64,000 nucleotides of DNA from Streptomyces sp. NBC_01016 (GCF_026341035.1 NZ_JAPEOQ010000001.1:868001-932000), one strand, 5' to 3'; shown: positions 27,202 through 36,230, numbered from the stretch's first letter. Numbers and translations: made by a program. The notes: generated by a model not told the origin, from the sequence alone.

Positions 27202-27708
27202 CTACGACAAGCACTTCCGCATCAGTGTGCACATGGTCTCGTATCGGCGCAGTGTTCCGTCGGGGGCTTGCTCGTCCCACGAGTCGGGCCGGCTGCCGTA
27301 CGCGATGTAGCCCAGCCGTTCGTACAGGGCGCGAGCCCGCGGATTGTCCTCTTCCACGCCCAGCTCCGCCTGCCGCAGGCCGCGGTCCTTGATGCGTTGT
27401 TCCGCAGCCTCAATGAGGACGGTTCCGATTCCACACGATTGCAGTGCGGGATGGACGGCCAGCTGCCACAGAGTTCCAGCACCTTCTGAGGCCCGGTAGT
27501 CCACGCCGCCCTTCGCGATCGGAATGTTCGCGGGCGTGCAGACGGCCAAGTAATCGACGTCACCAGCCTGAGCTCGCTTCAACTGCTTTGCGACGCCTCG
27601 GAGATGGTGGTCGGACCCTGCCCATGAGCACGACGCCAGATCAGCAGACGTCAGATCACGCACGACGAGTCTCAGCTCAACCTTGACCAAGACAAGCACC
27701 TCCGGCAT
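27202..27708 (-). CDS. GNAT-family N-acetyltransferase
   Basis: The protein is about 168 residues with the acetyl-CoA-binding motif A as LWQLAVHPALQSCGIGTVLI followed by the QAELGVEEDNPRARALYERLGY segment of motif B. The start could be ATG 27708 or a TTG at 27690, which has a GGAGG 8 bp ahead. The acceptor substrate is unknown; antibiotic or small-amine acetylation is possible. Confidence 0.8.
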   Translation of the reverse strand: MPEVLVLVKVELRLVVRDLTSADLASCSWAGSDHHLRGVAKQLKRAQAGDVDYLAVCTPANIPIAKGGVDYRASEGAGTLWQLAVHPALQSCGIGTVLIEAAEQRIKDRGLRQAELGVEEDNPRARALYERLGYIAYGSRPDSWDEQAPDGTLRRYETMCTLMRKCLS

Positions 27709-27832
27709 GCCCGCATCCCCACCGACCAGGTCCGGCGCGATGCGGATTCGCGACGCGGGCCTGCACAACGCCTACCAGAAGGCGAGCGGCCTGACCCCCT
27801 GGCGGGCCGGGCCACTCACGATGCTCAGCCAG

Positions 27833-28270
27833 TCAGACCGCCGGGTTGGAGTAGGCCATGCGCCAGAACGCGGCCTTGGTCCCTGATCCTGCGATGCCGT
27901 CGAGAGCACCCTTGTAGCCGTAGAACTTCTTCAGGTTGGCCTGGAGCGACACGATCGTCTTGGGCCCCACGACGCCGTCGATGGCTCCCTTGTAGGGAGA
28001 GGGCTGACTGGGCCAGGTGGCCAGGAATCGCTGCATCGCCTTCCAGCTGCTGGCCCCGAGCGCCCCGTCGACCGAGCCCGTGTAGCCGTACATGGTGAGG
28101 ATCCACCGCTGGATCCGTTTGGCACCCTGGCGGTCAAGGCCGAGATTGACCACGGCCGCGCTCGCCGGTCCTGCGAAGCCGACCACCGCCACACCGGAAG
28201 CCGCCACCGTCAACAGCCCGCCTCTGATCAGCCCACGACGCGAGACACCGTCCCGCCTGCTCTGCTCCAC
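27833..28270 (-). CDS. Exported peptidoglycan-binding-domain protein
   Basis: The GTG at 28270 follows GGGGAGGGG. The N-terminus has a twin-arginine-like signal (SRRGLIRGG, a hydrophobic stretch, then GPASA), so it is probably exported by Tat. The mature part contains three PG_binding_1-like units (VDGALGASSWKAMQRFL, IDGVVGPKTIVSLQANL, LDGIAGSGTKAAFW) and no catalytic domain. It probably binds the cell wall. Confidence 0.75.
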   Translation of the reverse strand: MEQSRRDGVSRRGLIRGGLLTVAASGVAVVGFAGPASAAVVNLGLDRQGAKRIQRWILTMYGYTGSVDGALGASSWKAMQRFLATWPSQPSPYKGAIDGVVGPKTIVSLQANLKKFYGYKGALDGIAGSGTKAAFWRMAYSNPAV

Positions 28271-28487
28271 GTCTGCCCCTCCCCTTGGCCGGGGATCTTC
28301 TCCCGGCTCGGCGCACAACTTAACCCTGTTCGCCGTCGAACACCCCGGGTTCGTGGACTCCCGCCCTGGGCCCTGCCTTCCCACCGGCGGATCACCGATC
28401 ACTGGCGTCCCGTTGTCTGCGTCCGCACGTGCCGGTGAGCAGCGGGAAGGCAACTGCTCTATCAGCGGCGTCGCCGGGTCTGCATAG

Positions 28488-28664
28488 GCGAGGACGGGGC
28501 CGGGCCGCCCGATCACCGAGCGGGCGGTCGAGGTCGTCGTCGAACTCGAACAGGCCGGCTATCTGAATCGGCGACGGGTCGGACGGCGCAACCAGTACAC
28601 CCTCGACCGATCAGCCGCTCCGGCACCCGGCGGAAAGAGGTCTCACCGTTCGCGACCTGGCTGA
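28488..28664 (+). pseudogene. C-terminal remnant of a winged-helix regulator
   Basis: The frame, open after a TAG, reads PITERAVEVVVELEQAGYLN then RRRVGRRNQYTLDRS before a TGA. This matches the recognition helix and wing of small Streptomyces wHTH regulators. There is no start and the N-terminal half is missing. Confidence 0.55.
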
Positions 28665-29158
28665 AGCCGTTGCAGGCCGTGAGCTTCAGGTGCGCAGAAC
28701 GTCTGTGGAGTTCTGGTGGGCCTGCGTACCCTCCAGTTGCTTGCTGTGTCACTTCCGGTTCGCCAGGGAGTGTGTGGCGTGCTTGGCGCCGGGAACTCGG
28801 ACTGCCGTGTTCCGTGGTTAGGCAGTCAGCCTGGGACGCCTGGTGTCCGCGGTCGGCCGTCCGGCGGCGGACACCGCGCACTTGGTCTGGGATCCGGTTG
28901 TCGTGCGGCCTCATGGCGTAGAGGAAATGCGCGGGGCCGTAACTGATTGGGCGGGCTTTCCAGAGGAACCTGGAAGTGGGTGGTACCGGCAGTGACGGGC
29001 TCCCCTCCACGGCTGGTGCCGCCCCGGCCGTGGCGCCGATGTCGCGGGAATGCGTCGGAGCCACGGGGACTGGTCCGACGATTCCTTCCCTCGGCGGCCC
29101 AACCGGAACGCCGTAATGCCTCAGATGCGCAGCGCGATGGTCGGAGGCTTGCGAAGCT

Positions 29159-29194
29159 CCCCTGTTGCCGCCGCAGATGCGGCGGCAACAGGGG
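29159..29194. repeat. Perfect 17-bp palindrome with 2-bp centre
   Basis: Arms CCCCTGTTGCCGCCGCA and its exact complement surround GA. The centre is too short for a good RNA loop, so a cruciform or a dimeric protein site is as plausible as a terminator. No intact gene adjoins it. Confidence 0.7.
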
Positions 29195-29408
29195 ACGCGC
29201 GGGACCGTGGCTCCCCTTTTCTCGGTCCTCGCGCGGGGTGCCCTCCTGGCGTGGGGGCGAGGCTGCGGGAGTTGCCTCGCCGCTCGGTCACGTGCGGAGG
29301 GCGGAGGCTGGAGCCGCGTTGTCGGTGATGCGGCTCCAGCCGGCCTCGGTCGTCATGGCTCGGGGGCAGGGAGCCCGGGGCATGGGTGTGAGCCCAATTC
29401 CCCTTCTA

Positions 29409-29614
29409 GGTGCGAGCGTAGGACGGTCCCAGGGTGATCGGAAGAGCGTTGCGGGCATGCCGCCCGCGAGGCCGGTCGGTTCCAGGAGCCCACGGCTCAT
29501 CGCATAGGAGATGTCGAGGGCGGCGTGCTCGTCGACCACCTGGTCGACGATGTGCTGCTGGCCCAGATCGTGCCCACCCGACGCCTGCCGGGTGACGTAG
29601 TACTTGCGCTGCAA
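29409..29614 (-). pseudogene. Possible remnant of an unidentified protein gene
   Basis: The frame QRKYYVTRQASGGHDLGQQH followed by IVDQVVDEHAALDISYAMSR has normal high-GC third-position codon use, unlike its surroundings, but is bounded upstream by TAG and loses protein-like character after about 60 codons. I do not recognise the family. Confidence 0.3.
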
Positions 29615-29918
29615 CCCCCGCTACAGCGACCGAGCTGAGACTTCGTGCGGAGTCGTCACGCCCAGTCTCGGCCGGCAGAGTATCGAGTCGCTGACCGCGG
29701 AGATCGATGCCAGGTCGTAGGCGCGGGCCGCGATTGCCCCGCACCCATTCGGCCAGACGCGGTGGTCGATAACCGACCATCTCAGTCCGAGTATTTACCC
29801 ACCCTGTCCTCTTGTGACCGTTTGGTGACATTGGTGGTGAGCCTCGTGGCAAGACGCCAGTGCAGAGGAAGTTGCGACTGCCTCCGTACGTGAGCACGAA
29901 CTGCAAGGAGGAACGAAC

Positions 29919-30452
29919 ATGGTCATCTCGCGCGCCACCATCGCCGTCACCGCCGCGGTCGCTTTCGCTGCCGCGGGAACGGGGACGGCTCTCGCATCTG
30001 ACGCCACATCGTCCGCGACGCGAGCCACGCAGGAATGCCAGCCGGGCACTCTGAAGGCGACCACGACGCAGCTCGGGACCGAACAGGCGGGCATGAACCA
30101 TGCCGGGACGTTCCTGAAGCTCACCAACACCGGAAACGTCACTTGCGTGATTTCCGGCTACGCGGGCCTCGCCCTGGAAGGCAGCGGCCACACCGCGCTG
30201 ACGACGCAGACCGAACACAGCGACACCTATTTCGCCGCGGACCCCGGGCGGCACGATGTCACCCTGCAGGCCGGCGACTCGGCCTACGCCGACCTCGTGT
30301 GGACGCATACCGGAGCTGATACTGCAGCCGCCCGCTACCTGCAGATATCGCCTACGGGCGGCAATTCGCACAGCACCGTGGCCTTCAAGCAAGACGTGGA
30401 CAACGGCGATCTGTCAGTCACGGCGTGGAGCGACGCTCCGCCCACCATCTGA
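29919..30452 (+). CDS. Secreted DUF4232-domain protein
   Basis: The 177-residue protein follows a strong AGGAGG site. It has a signal peptide (IAVTAAVAFAAAGTGTALAS) and then a DUF4232 beta-sandwich: AGMNHAGTFLKLTNTGNVTC, ISGYAGLAL, DVTLQAGDSAYADLVW. Two cysteines (in QECQPG and NVTCVI) could form a disulfide. DUF4232 proteins are common exported proteins of actinobacteria with no established function. Confidence 0.85.
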   Translation: MVISRATIAVTAAVAFAAAGTGTALASDATSSATRATQECQPGTLKATTTQLGTEQAGMNHAGTFLKLTNTGNVTCVISGYAGLALEGSGHTALTTQTEHSDTYFAADPGRHDVTLQAGDSAYADLVWTHTGADTAAARYLQISPTGGNSHSTVAFKQDVDNGDLSVTAWSDAPPTI

Positions 30453-30619
30453 GTTGGGTGTGGCTCTCGGCTCTTCCAAGATTTTCGTAGGCGTTGATCG
30501 ACTGCCCGGTTTCCGCTCGGCCGGCTGGATCGGCACGGCACGCTGGTGACGTGTGATGTCAATGTGACGGACCTGCTGCCGCAGCTGTCGGCGGGAGCAG
30601 CGCAGGGAGAGAGCCATCC

Positions 30620-31060
30620 GTGGCCTTGAGCAGGCAGACTGACGGGATGGAAATCGTGGGGACGTGGTCGGGCACCGTGTGCGTAGAGAATTCTCTGTTC
30701 GGGGCGCAGGAGGACGCCACCGTCGGCGAGGAGCCCTGGACGGAACTTGACCTGGACTCAGGCCCTCTGGTTGCCGGTCGCGGCGCTTTGCTCATCGTCA
30801 GCCCCTCGATCGATCACGACGCTGACGTCACGGTTCAGGTACTGAGCGGCGCGCCCGACGCTCGTGAGCAGGCAGGGTGGGCGACGGCCGGTAGGGCCGT
30901 CTACCACAGCACCGGTACTGATCTGGCTGTCTGTTCTCTCACACAGGGCTTCGAGTCGACCGGACTCGAGCTCCAGGAGCGCACGTACTCGGTTCGGCTG
31001 TTGCGGCGCCAAGTCCAGATGGAAGAGCAGAACGACGCATTCCTCATCCAACTGTGGTGA
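30620..31060 (+). CDS. Hypothetical soluble protein
   Basis: The GTG at 30620 lies 8 bp after GGGAGAGAG; an ATG at 30647 is also possible. The 146-residue product is acidic and beta-rich, without signal peptide or membrane helix, ending RRQVQMEEQNDAFLIQLW. I do not recognise the family. Confidence 0.5.
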   Translation: MALSRQTDGMEIVGTWSGTVCVENSLFGAQEDATVGEEPWTELDLDSGPLVAGRGALLIVSPSIDHDADVTVQVLSGAPDAREQAGWATAGRAVYHSTGTDLAVCSLTQGFESTGLELQERTYSVRLLRRQVQMEEQNDAFLIQLW

Positions 31061-31110
31061 GCCGGCGGGTGGGTGGCGCGATCTGCGATCGCGCCACCCA
31101 CCGTGCGCTC

Positions 31111-31407
31111 TCAGGTGATGCGAACCTGGAACGCGTCGGTGTGCAGGACTCTCTGCGCCTTGTAGAACGCTGCCAGGGCTGCTCCGGCCTTGGAGTTGTC
31201 AGTACCCGGCACGTACTTCAAGGAGTAGTTGCCGTTTCCCGCACCGCTTCCTTCCCAGGTTGCGGCGAAGGGGAATTCGTCGCACTGTTCGTCCGCGTTG
31301 GGCGGTGGCAGCTTCTTGCATTCACGGGCCGTGGTGTTGCGGTTGTTCTTGTACTGGCCGTCCGCCGTGGCGTCCCACTTCGAGTACAGCCGGTAGTTCT
31401 CCCTGGT
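31111..31407 (-). pseudogene. C-terminal remnant of a NucA/NucB-type secreted DNase
   Basis: The frame has ARECKKLPPPNADEQCDEFPFAATWEG split around the conserved CDEFPFA core of NucA/NucB nucleases, then GNYSLKYVPGTDNSKAGAAL and a C-terminal DAFQVRIT. Upstream the frame meets TAG at a sharp junction near 31400 where an unrelated gene fragment on the other strand begins. The N-terminal half, including any signal peptide, is missing. Confidence 0.7.
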
Positions 31408-31843
31408 CAACCACTACCAGCAACAGATGCCGAAGCCCCTGTCCGCCCCATTCGTCACCGCCCACGGCAAGGAACTCGGCCTCGGCCGTGACACCCGGGT
31501 ATGGCAGTTCCTCAAGGCCGCCGCCGAACGCCCGATCACCGAGGAGCAATGACGGGACTTCCTGCGGATGAGCCCGTGGTTCGAGGACCACAAGCACTTC
31601 ATGCGGGACCAGGTGACCGCCTACCGGGAGACGGGACGCCTGGCCGCCGCCACCTACGGCATGGTGCAGGGCAAGGCATCCGTGCGGGACATCGACGAGA
31701 AGACAAAACCCTGGATGCTCAACAGCCTCTACGTCCCCCGCACAGTCCGCCACGAACGAGGCGCCCCACTGCCGCGCACCTACGCCGTCTCCGACGACTT
31801 CGCCGCCCTGCAACGCGAACAGGACCGCCTCCCGAAAAGCTGA
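31397..31843 (+). pseudogene. Fragment of an unidentified gene with an in-frame TGA
   Basis: The plus-strand frame SLVNHYQQQMPKPLSAPFVT...RPITEEQ is interrupted by TGA at 31550-31552, where a tryptophan codon would fit, and continues RDFLRMSPWFEDHKHFMRDQ to DFAALQREQDRLPKS. Codon use is normal on both sides, so this was a real gene now lacking its start and carrying a nonsense change. The family is not recognised. Confidence 0.55.
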
Positions 31844-32009
31844 TCTGCCCAGACCCCTCCCAGTCCCGGGTGCTGCGGAAGCATGCGTCGCGTGCTCCCC
31901 GCTGACGTCCAAGATGAAGCGGGAACGTCTTGCATGTGCTGGGCGGGCGGTGGCAGCGGCATGCGACACCAGCGAGGGATCCTCAGCGAGGCAGGTTCGG
32001 TTCCCGGGC

Positions 32010-32567
32010 TCAGATGCCGGGCGTCCAGCCTGAGGCTCCCGCCCAGGCTTCGGCCCGCTCGCTGATCTCGGCGATCAGCGGGCCCTTGGCCGCCGCGTAG
32101 GCGTTCATGTCGGGCCAGTCCTGCTCGGCCAGGTGCTGCTTGTGCCGGGCGTAGGCCGCACGGTCGGCGGCATCCCTGCGCAGCCAGTCGCGGAACAGCA
32201 GGTGACGGCGCTCCCACTCGCTTCCGGCCGTGCAGATGTGCACTTGGACGCCCAGGTCGGGGGTGCGCACCATGCGGTGGCCGGGCTGGCGCACGCGCAG
32301 GCCGTATCCGGCCCTCTCCAAGGCCAGGAGATAGGCAGCCTCGTCATCGACGTCCGGCACACTCAGGTCGATGTCGATGATGGGCTTGGCGACCAGCCCG
32401 GGCACGGCCGTCGAACCGACGTGGTCGACCCGCCGGACCACCGGGCCCACCGCGTCGACGATGCGTCGCCGTTCCCGCTCGAACGCGACCGGCCATGCCG
32501 GGTCGTAGGCGACAACCCGGATCTCGCGCTTTTCCTGGCCGCCTATCAACTCAGTCTGATCGCCCAT
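32010..32567 (-). CDS. GrpB-family (UPF0157) nucleotidyltransferase-fold protein
   Basis: The 185-residue protein begins at ATG 32567. It shows the family landmarks VVAYDPAWPVAFERERRRI, RVDHVGSTAVPGLVAKPIID and IDLSV, the last two forming the nucleotidyltransferase-like active site, and a helical C-terminus. The biochemical role of the family is not settled. It stands at the border between the cargo region and the mobilization backbone. Confidence 0.85.
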   Translation of the reverse strand: MGDQTELIGGQEKREIRVVAYDPAWPVAFERERRRIVDAVGPVVRRVDHVGSTAVPGLVAKPIIDIDLSVPDVDDEAAYLLALERAGYGLRVRQPGHRMVRTPDLGVQVHICTAGSEWERRHLLFRDWLRRDAADRAAYARHKQHLAEQDWPDMNAYAAAKGPLIAEISERAEAWAGASGWTPGI

Positions 32568-32700
32568 GACTCCATTACAGCCCAGCGGGATGACGGTCTG
32601 TTCCCCGGTCCATGCCAATTCGCCCGCGGCCTACAGCTACGAGCCTTGGGTTCACAGTCATCCAGGCACCTGCCAGTGGCTGTCCGTGCCGTCAGGGTGC

Positions 32701-34410
32701 TCAACGGGCACGGCTTGGTCGGGGTAGGGGCGAGACGGACGCGGGCTGTACCTGCGGGCTGGGTGCCACGTGGGCCCGGTGATCGCTGCGGGCCTGTGCC
32801 GCAAGGGCGCGTGCGCTGGGTGCTTGTCGTGCGGCGAGGCGTTGGATGCGCCAGGTGAGGACCCGGGCCGGTCGGTCGGCGTCGGCAAGCGGGCGTCGGC
32901 CGACGGCGCTGCGCAAGACCTCCTCGGGGTTGTGCCCGGCCTTCTCGGCTTGGGTGAAGGTCGCGGTGAGCGCGTCGAAGGCCGCGTCCCCCACGATCTT
33001 CTCGGCGTACTCGGGTACGACATCGTGGACCAGGCGGATGTGCCGTTCGACGGTGGGGCGGGGCGGCCGTTGCTGAGCGAGAGCGGCCAGGGGTGCAGTA
33101 GCCGCTTCGTCGTAGGCGGCCTGGAGCTCAAGCTGGGTGCGCTGAGCGGCGGCGGCCTGCTGGTCGTGGTGGCGGAGCTGGTGCCAGCGGGCGGCGGCGA
33201 TCACGGCCAGGAGTGCGGCGTCGAGGAACATTGCCAGGACGGCGCCGTCCTTCGACGTGGGCTCGCGCAGAATCGCGCGGACCGCACTGCGCAGGGCGCG
33301 AGCATGCTGGTGATCGGCCCGGATGCGGGAGCGAGTCGCTCGCTCAAACTCCCTTGATGCTCCATGGAGTTGGGTCCGCAGTGGTGCGGGCGCGATGAGG
33401 GGAAGGGTGTCGAGGGCTTCGCCGAGGGCGTTGATGTGGGCTTGGGCGGCCTCGTCATCGGCGTTGCCGTCGAGGTGGTGGGGGATGCGTTCGGTGGCGG
33501 CAGTTGCCTGGTGCCAGGGGCCCGTGCGGCACGCGGCCGTCTGACCGTCGGCGCGCGAGGCGAGGTCGTCGAGTCGCTTCTTGATCTTCGGGAAGGACAG
33601 GTCCGGTGCGAGTTCGGAGCCGGAGAACCGGATCGGCTCGCCGGCCTGGTTGGTGTCGCCGGTGAGAGCGACCGTGAAACCGCGGATGTCGCCGGAGGGG
33701 AAGTGCTTCACGTCGACCTGGACGCCGTCGGTGTGAGCGAGCAGGTCGAGAAATTCCTCGGTTCCGCGGGCGGCGGCCACTGCGGTACGGACCGTGGTGC
33801 GCAGGCGCTCGCGAGTGGTACTGGGCTGTCCTGCGCGCTTGGCCTTCTCCTGTTCGGCGCGGGTGGGTCGCTTGGCGGCCGTGCGGTCACCGCGCACCAC
33901 CTGGAACAGGCCGTACTCCTTCTCGATCTTGGCGAGTTCGCGGTCGGCGGTGAGGTAGTCGTTCCAGTGACGGGCCGGGCGCAGGTCGGCGCGGATCGTG
34001 GTGGCGGCGATGTGGATGTGGTCGTCGGCGTGGCGCACGGCGACCCAGCGGCAGCCGTCCGGATCACCTGCGGGAGCGATGCCGGTGGTGGCGACGACGC
34101 GGCGGGCGATGTCGGCCCAGTCGTCGTCGGTGAGGTGGCGGTCGGTTGTGGCGGCGCGGATCGAGCAGTGCCACATGTGGCGTTCGGGCGCGCGGCCGAG
34201 GCGTTCGGCCTGTTTGACGTGCAGGTCGAGGTCCGCGACGAGTTGCTTGCGGGTGGTGTCGGGGTCGTCGGTGGTGCGGCCGGGGTCGGGGGCGAAGCCG
34301 TCCCAGGAGGCGACCAGGTGGGGGTCGTGGTGGTCGGTGGCCTTCTTGGTGTCGTACAGGTAGCGAATGAGGCCGGCGGTGCTCTTGCCGCCCGTGATCT
34401 TCGCGATCAT
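32701..34410 (-). CDS. Relaxase / mobilization nuclease
   Basis: The 569-residue protein would nick the element at oriT and carry the strand into a recipient. The N-terminal nuclease domain has the metal-binding histidine triad HADDHIH at 127-133 and an early tyrosine region (IRYLYD) that may hold the catalytic tyrosine. A long helical C-terminal part with one hydrophobic helix (AMFLDAALLAVIAAA) follows. Its ATG overlaps the MobC-like gene by 4 bp. Relaxase-based transfer is unusual in Streptomyces, whose elements usually use TraB. Confidence 0.88.
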   Translation of the reverse strand: MIAKITGGKSTAGLIRYLYDTKKATDHHDPHLVASWDGFAPDPGRTTDDPDTTRKQLVADLDLHVKQAERLGRAPERHMWHCSIRAATTDRHLTDDDWADIARRVVATTGIAPAGDPDGCRWVAVRHADDHIHIAATTIRADLRPARHWNDYLTADRELAKIEKEYGLFQVVRGDRTAAKRPTRAEQEKAKRAGQPSTTRERLRTTVRTAVAAARGTEEFLDLLAHTDGVQVDVKHFPSGDIRGFTVALTGDTNQAGEPIRFSGSELAPDLSFPKIKKRLDDLASRADGQTAACRTGPWHQATAATERIPHHLDGNADDEAAQAHINALGEALDTLPLIAPAPLRTQLHGASREFERATRSRIRADHQHARALRSAVRAILREPTSKDGAVLAMFLDAALLAVIAAARWHQLRHHDQQAAAAQRTQLELQAAYDEAATAPLAALAQQRPPRPTVERHIRLVHDVVPEYAEKIVGDAAFDALTATFTQAEKAGHNPEEVLRSAVGRRPLADADRPARVLTWRIQRLAARQAPSARALAAQARSDHRAHVAPSPQVQPASVSPLPRPSRAR

Positions 34411-35060
34411 TCGGCCGCCTCGTTGGTGGCGGCCTGGTTCGCGGCGTTCGCGATGTGGCGGACCGCCGTGCCGACGGCGTCCAGGGTGCGATCGGTCTGG
34501 GCCAGCAGGGCACTGTCCCCAGGGTGTGGATTGCCGCCGGAGTTGAGCCTCCAGGCGATCTGGTTGACGTTGCGGCCGATCTTGGTGACCTGCTCGCGCA
34601 GGGCGTTGAGCTCGTCGATGTAGTCGTCGAGCTGGGTGCGCTGGCCGGGGAGAGTGAAGCCGAGGTCACCGTTGATGTGGGCCATGACGAGGGCGCCGAC
34701 GTAGTGGGCGGCCGCGATGTTCAGGGACCGGGCCTTGGCCAGGATGACGGCCTTCTCGTCGGCGCTGTAGCGCACGTCGACGCGGTCTGTGCGCTGCACG
34801 GGCATGCGGCTGCGACGGCGGGCGACGCGGTGCACGGCGGCTTCGTCGGCGGCACGCGGCAGCGGCAGTTCGGCGTCGACGAGAGGCTTCTCCGAAGTGG
34901 GCGCCCCCTGGCGCCCGCGTGCCTCCGCCACCCCTGGGGCGGAGGCTCCCCCGTTGGACCGGCCCTTGGACGGTCCAACGGGATACCTTGCTCCGCCGTT
35001 GAGGCTGGTGCTCATCTCCTGCTGAGCGGTGTGCGGTTCGTGGTACGGGGCGTTGTGCAT
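34407..35060 (-). CDS. MobC-like relaxosome accessory protein
   Basis: From ATG 35060 (GGAG upstream) the product has 217 residues; GTG or ATG starts farther in are possible. The C-terminal half has the MobC pattern: RVDVRYSADEKAVILAKARS (ribbon-helix-helix-like), YIDELNALREQVTKIGRNVN and QIAWRLNSGG. It is thought to bind oriT and help open it for the relaxase. The N-terminal half is low-complexity. It is coupled to the relaxase by a 4-bp overlap. Confidence 0.8.
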   Translation of the reverse strand: MHNAPYHEPHTAQQEMSTSLNGGARYPVGPSKGRSNGGASAPGVAEARGRQGAPTSEKPLVDAELPLPRAADEAAVHRVARRRSRMPVQRTDRVDVRYSADEKAVILAKARSLNIAAAHYVGALVMAHINGDLGFTLPGQRTQLDDYIDELNALREQVTKIGRNVNQIAWRLNSGGNPHPGDSALLAQTDRTLDAVGTAVRHIANAANQAATNEAAE

Positions 35061-35168
35061 GGGCTGGTTCTCCGTGAGGCGGGGCAGTGCCCGGCGGAAG
35101 GCTCGGTGTCCCCGCGCAGGTGGGCACGGGGACACGCGATCGGGGAAGGCTTGGCTCGGTCGAGAGCG

Positions 35169-35966
35169 TCAGACAGCGTCGACGGTGATCGCGTTCTGCT
35201 CGGTTTCGGGGGCGGCGGTGTCGAGTTCGGCCTGGACGAAGTCCTTGAGCCGGTCCGCCTCCTGTCGCCCGATGGTGAGGCCCCTGTCGCGGAAGGTGGC
35301 CTCGATGTGGCGGCGGGAGGCGCGTTCGTTGCGGCCCAGGGGAGCGGCGCGGGCGATGCCGAACCGGTCTGCCGAGGCGGAGTCGAGCGCCAACTCGTTG
35401 GCCGGAGTGCGCACTTTGGAGGCCTCAGCCATCTTGGCGTTACTCGACGCGGCGCTGATGGCGCCGGATGCCACGTCAGCGGTCGCGGCCGCCACGTCGA
35501 CGGAGGGCTGGTCTGCCGAGTCGCGCCGGGAGGGCGTGGGGTGGCGGCGGACGACGAGGTAGAGGTGGACGGCGCCGGCGAGGGCGAGTGGGGCGATGGC
35601 TGAGAGGGCTCCGACGGTGAGGTCGTCGAGCTGGAGGCTGTCGCTGTGCCGGTCGAGTTCGTTGAGGCGTACGGCGTGCAGGGCGTTGGCCCAGATGCTG
35701 GTGACGGTGGCGGCGCCGACGAGGGCCCATACGTAGGCGCGTGAGGGGGTGGGGGCGGTGCGGAGCATGAGGAGGGCGCCGACGCCGATGGCGATGAACC
35801 CGTCGATGACGAGGGGGAAGGCGTAGGTGAGGAGTCCGCGGATGTGGATGGCGACGGCCATCTGTCGCAGGGCGTCGTAGGAGAGGGCGAAGGCGAACGC
35901 GGCGAGCAGGGCGATGCCGGCGCGGATCGCTGCGGTGCCTGCGGTCGGGGTGGTGCGGGAGGGCAA
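35169..35966 (-). CDS. DUF2637-domain membrane protein (SpdB/plasmid-spread type)
   Basis: The likely start is the TTG at 35966, 8 bp after GGAG. The 265-residue protein has four membrane helices in residues 10-150 (IRAGIALLAAFAFALSYDAL, AFPLVIDGFIAIGVGALL, ...), the DUF2637 signature common on actinobacterial plasmids and integrative elements, and a cytoplasmic helical C-terminus. Such proteins are linked to plasmid spread in mycelium. It lies between the MobC-like gene and the repeat-rich non-coding region. Confidence 0.8.
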   Translation of the reverse strand: MPSRTTPTAGTAAIRAGIALLAAFAFALSYDALRQMAVAIHIRGLLTYAFPLVIDGFIAIGVGALLMLRTAPTPSRAYVWALVGAATVTSIWANALHAVRLNELDRHSDSLQLDDLTVGALSAIAPLALAGAVHLYLVVRRHPTPSRRDSADQPSVDVAAATADVASGAISAASSNAKMAEASKVRTPANELALDSASADRFGIARAAPLGRNERASRRHIEATFRDRGLTIGRQEADRLKDFVQAELDTAAPETEQNAITVDAV

Positions 35967-35989
35967 GGTTCGAACTCCAGAAAGATGCT

Positions 35990-36215
35990 TTGCGGGACTG
36001 TGAGGGGAGCGTTCACGCGGGGTCACGCGAGGGGGCGTACACGCGGGCCCCCCTTCTAAAGGGGGGCCCGCGCGTGAACGCTCGGGTGCGTGTACGCCGT
36101 GTACGGTCCCGTGATCGTTTGACCTGCGGTTTTGCCGTGTCCGTGTACGCCGCGAGCGGTTCACGGCGCCGGTTTCGCGTGAGGGGCGCGTGTACGGTCG
36201 CGTGAACGCTTTGCA
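35990..36215. repeat. Inverted and iterated repeats: candidate replication origin or oriT
   Basis: Centre: a 14-bp perfect hairpin CGCGGGCCCCCCTT/CTA/complement at 36042-36072. Around it AGCGTTCACGCG (36008-36019) is inverted as CGCGTGAACGCT at 36071-36082 and repeated at 36199-36210. GTGTACG occurs at 36090, 36099, 36143 and 36190, with its complement at 36036. The block lies between the Rep/helicase gene and the mobilization genes, the usual place for an origin, an oriT or the operator of these genes. Confidence 0.65.
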
Positions 36216-36230
36216 GGGGCTGTGGGTGGT

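Larger units (their letters stand above)
28665..29918. other. 1.25 kb stretch without an intact gene
   Basis: It holds a perfect 17-bp palindrome at 29159-29194 and a possible coding remnant at 29409-29614 (both listed separately). Otherwise the open frames have irregular codon use and no ribosome sites. It appears to be decayed cargo DNA, ending in the promoter and AGGAGG site of the DUF4232 gene. Confidence 0.5.
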
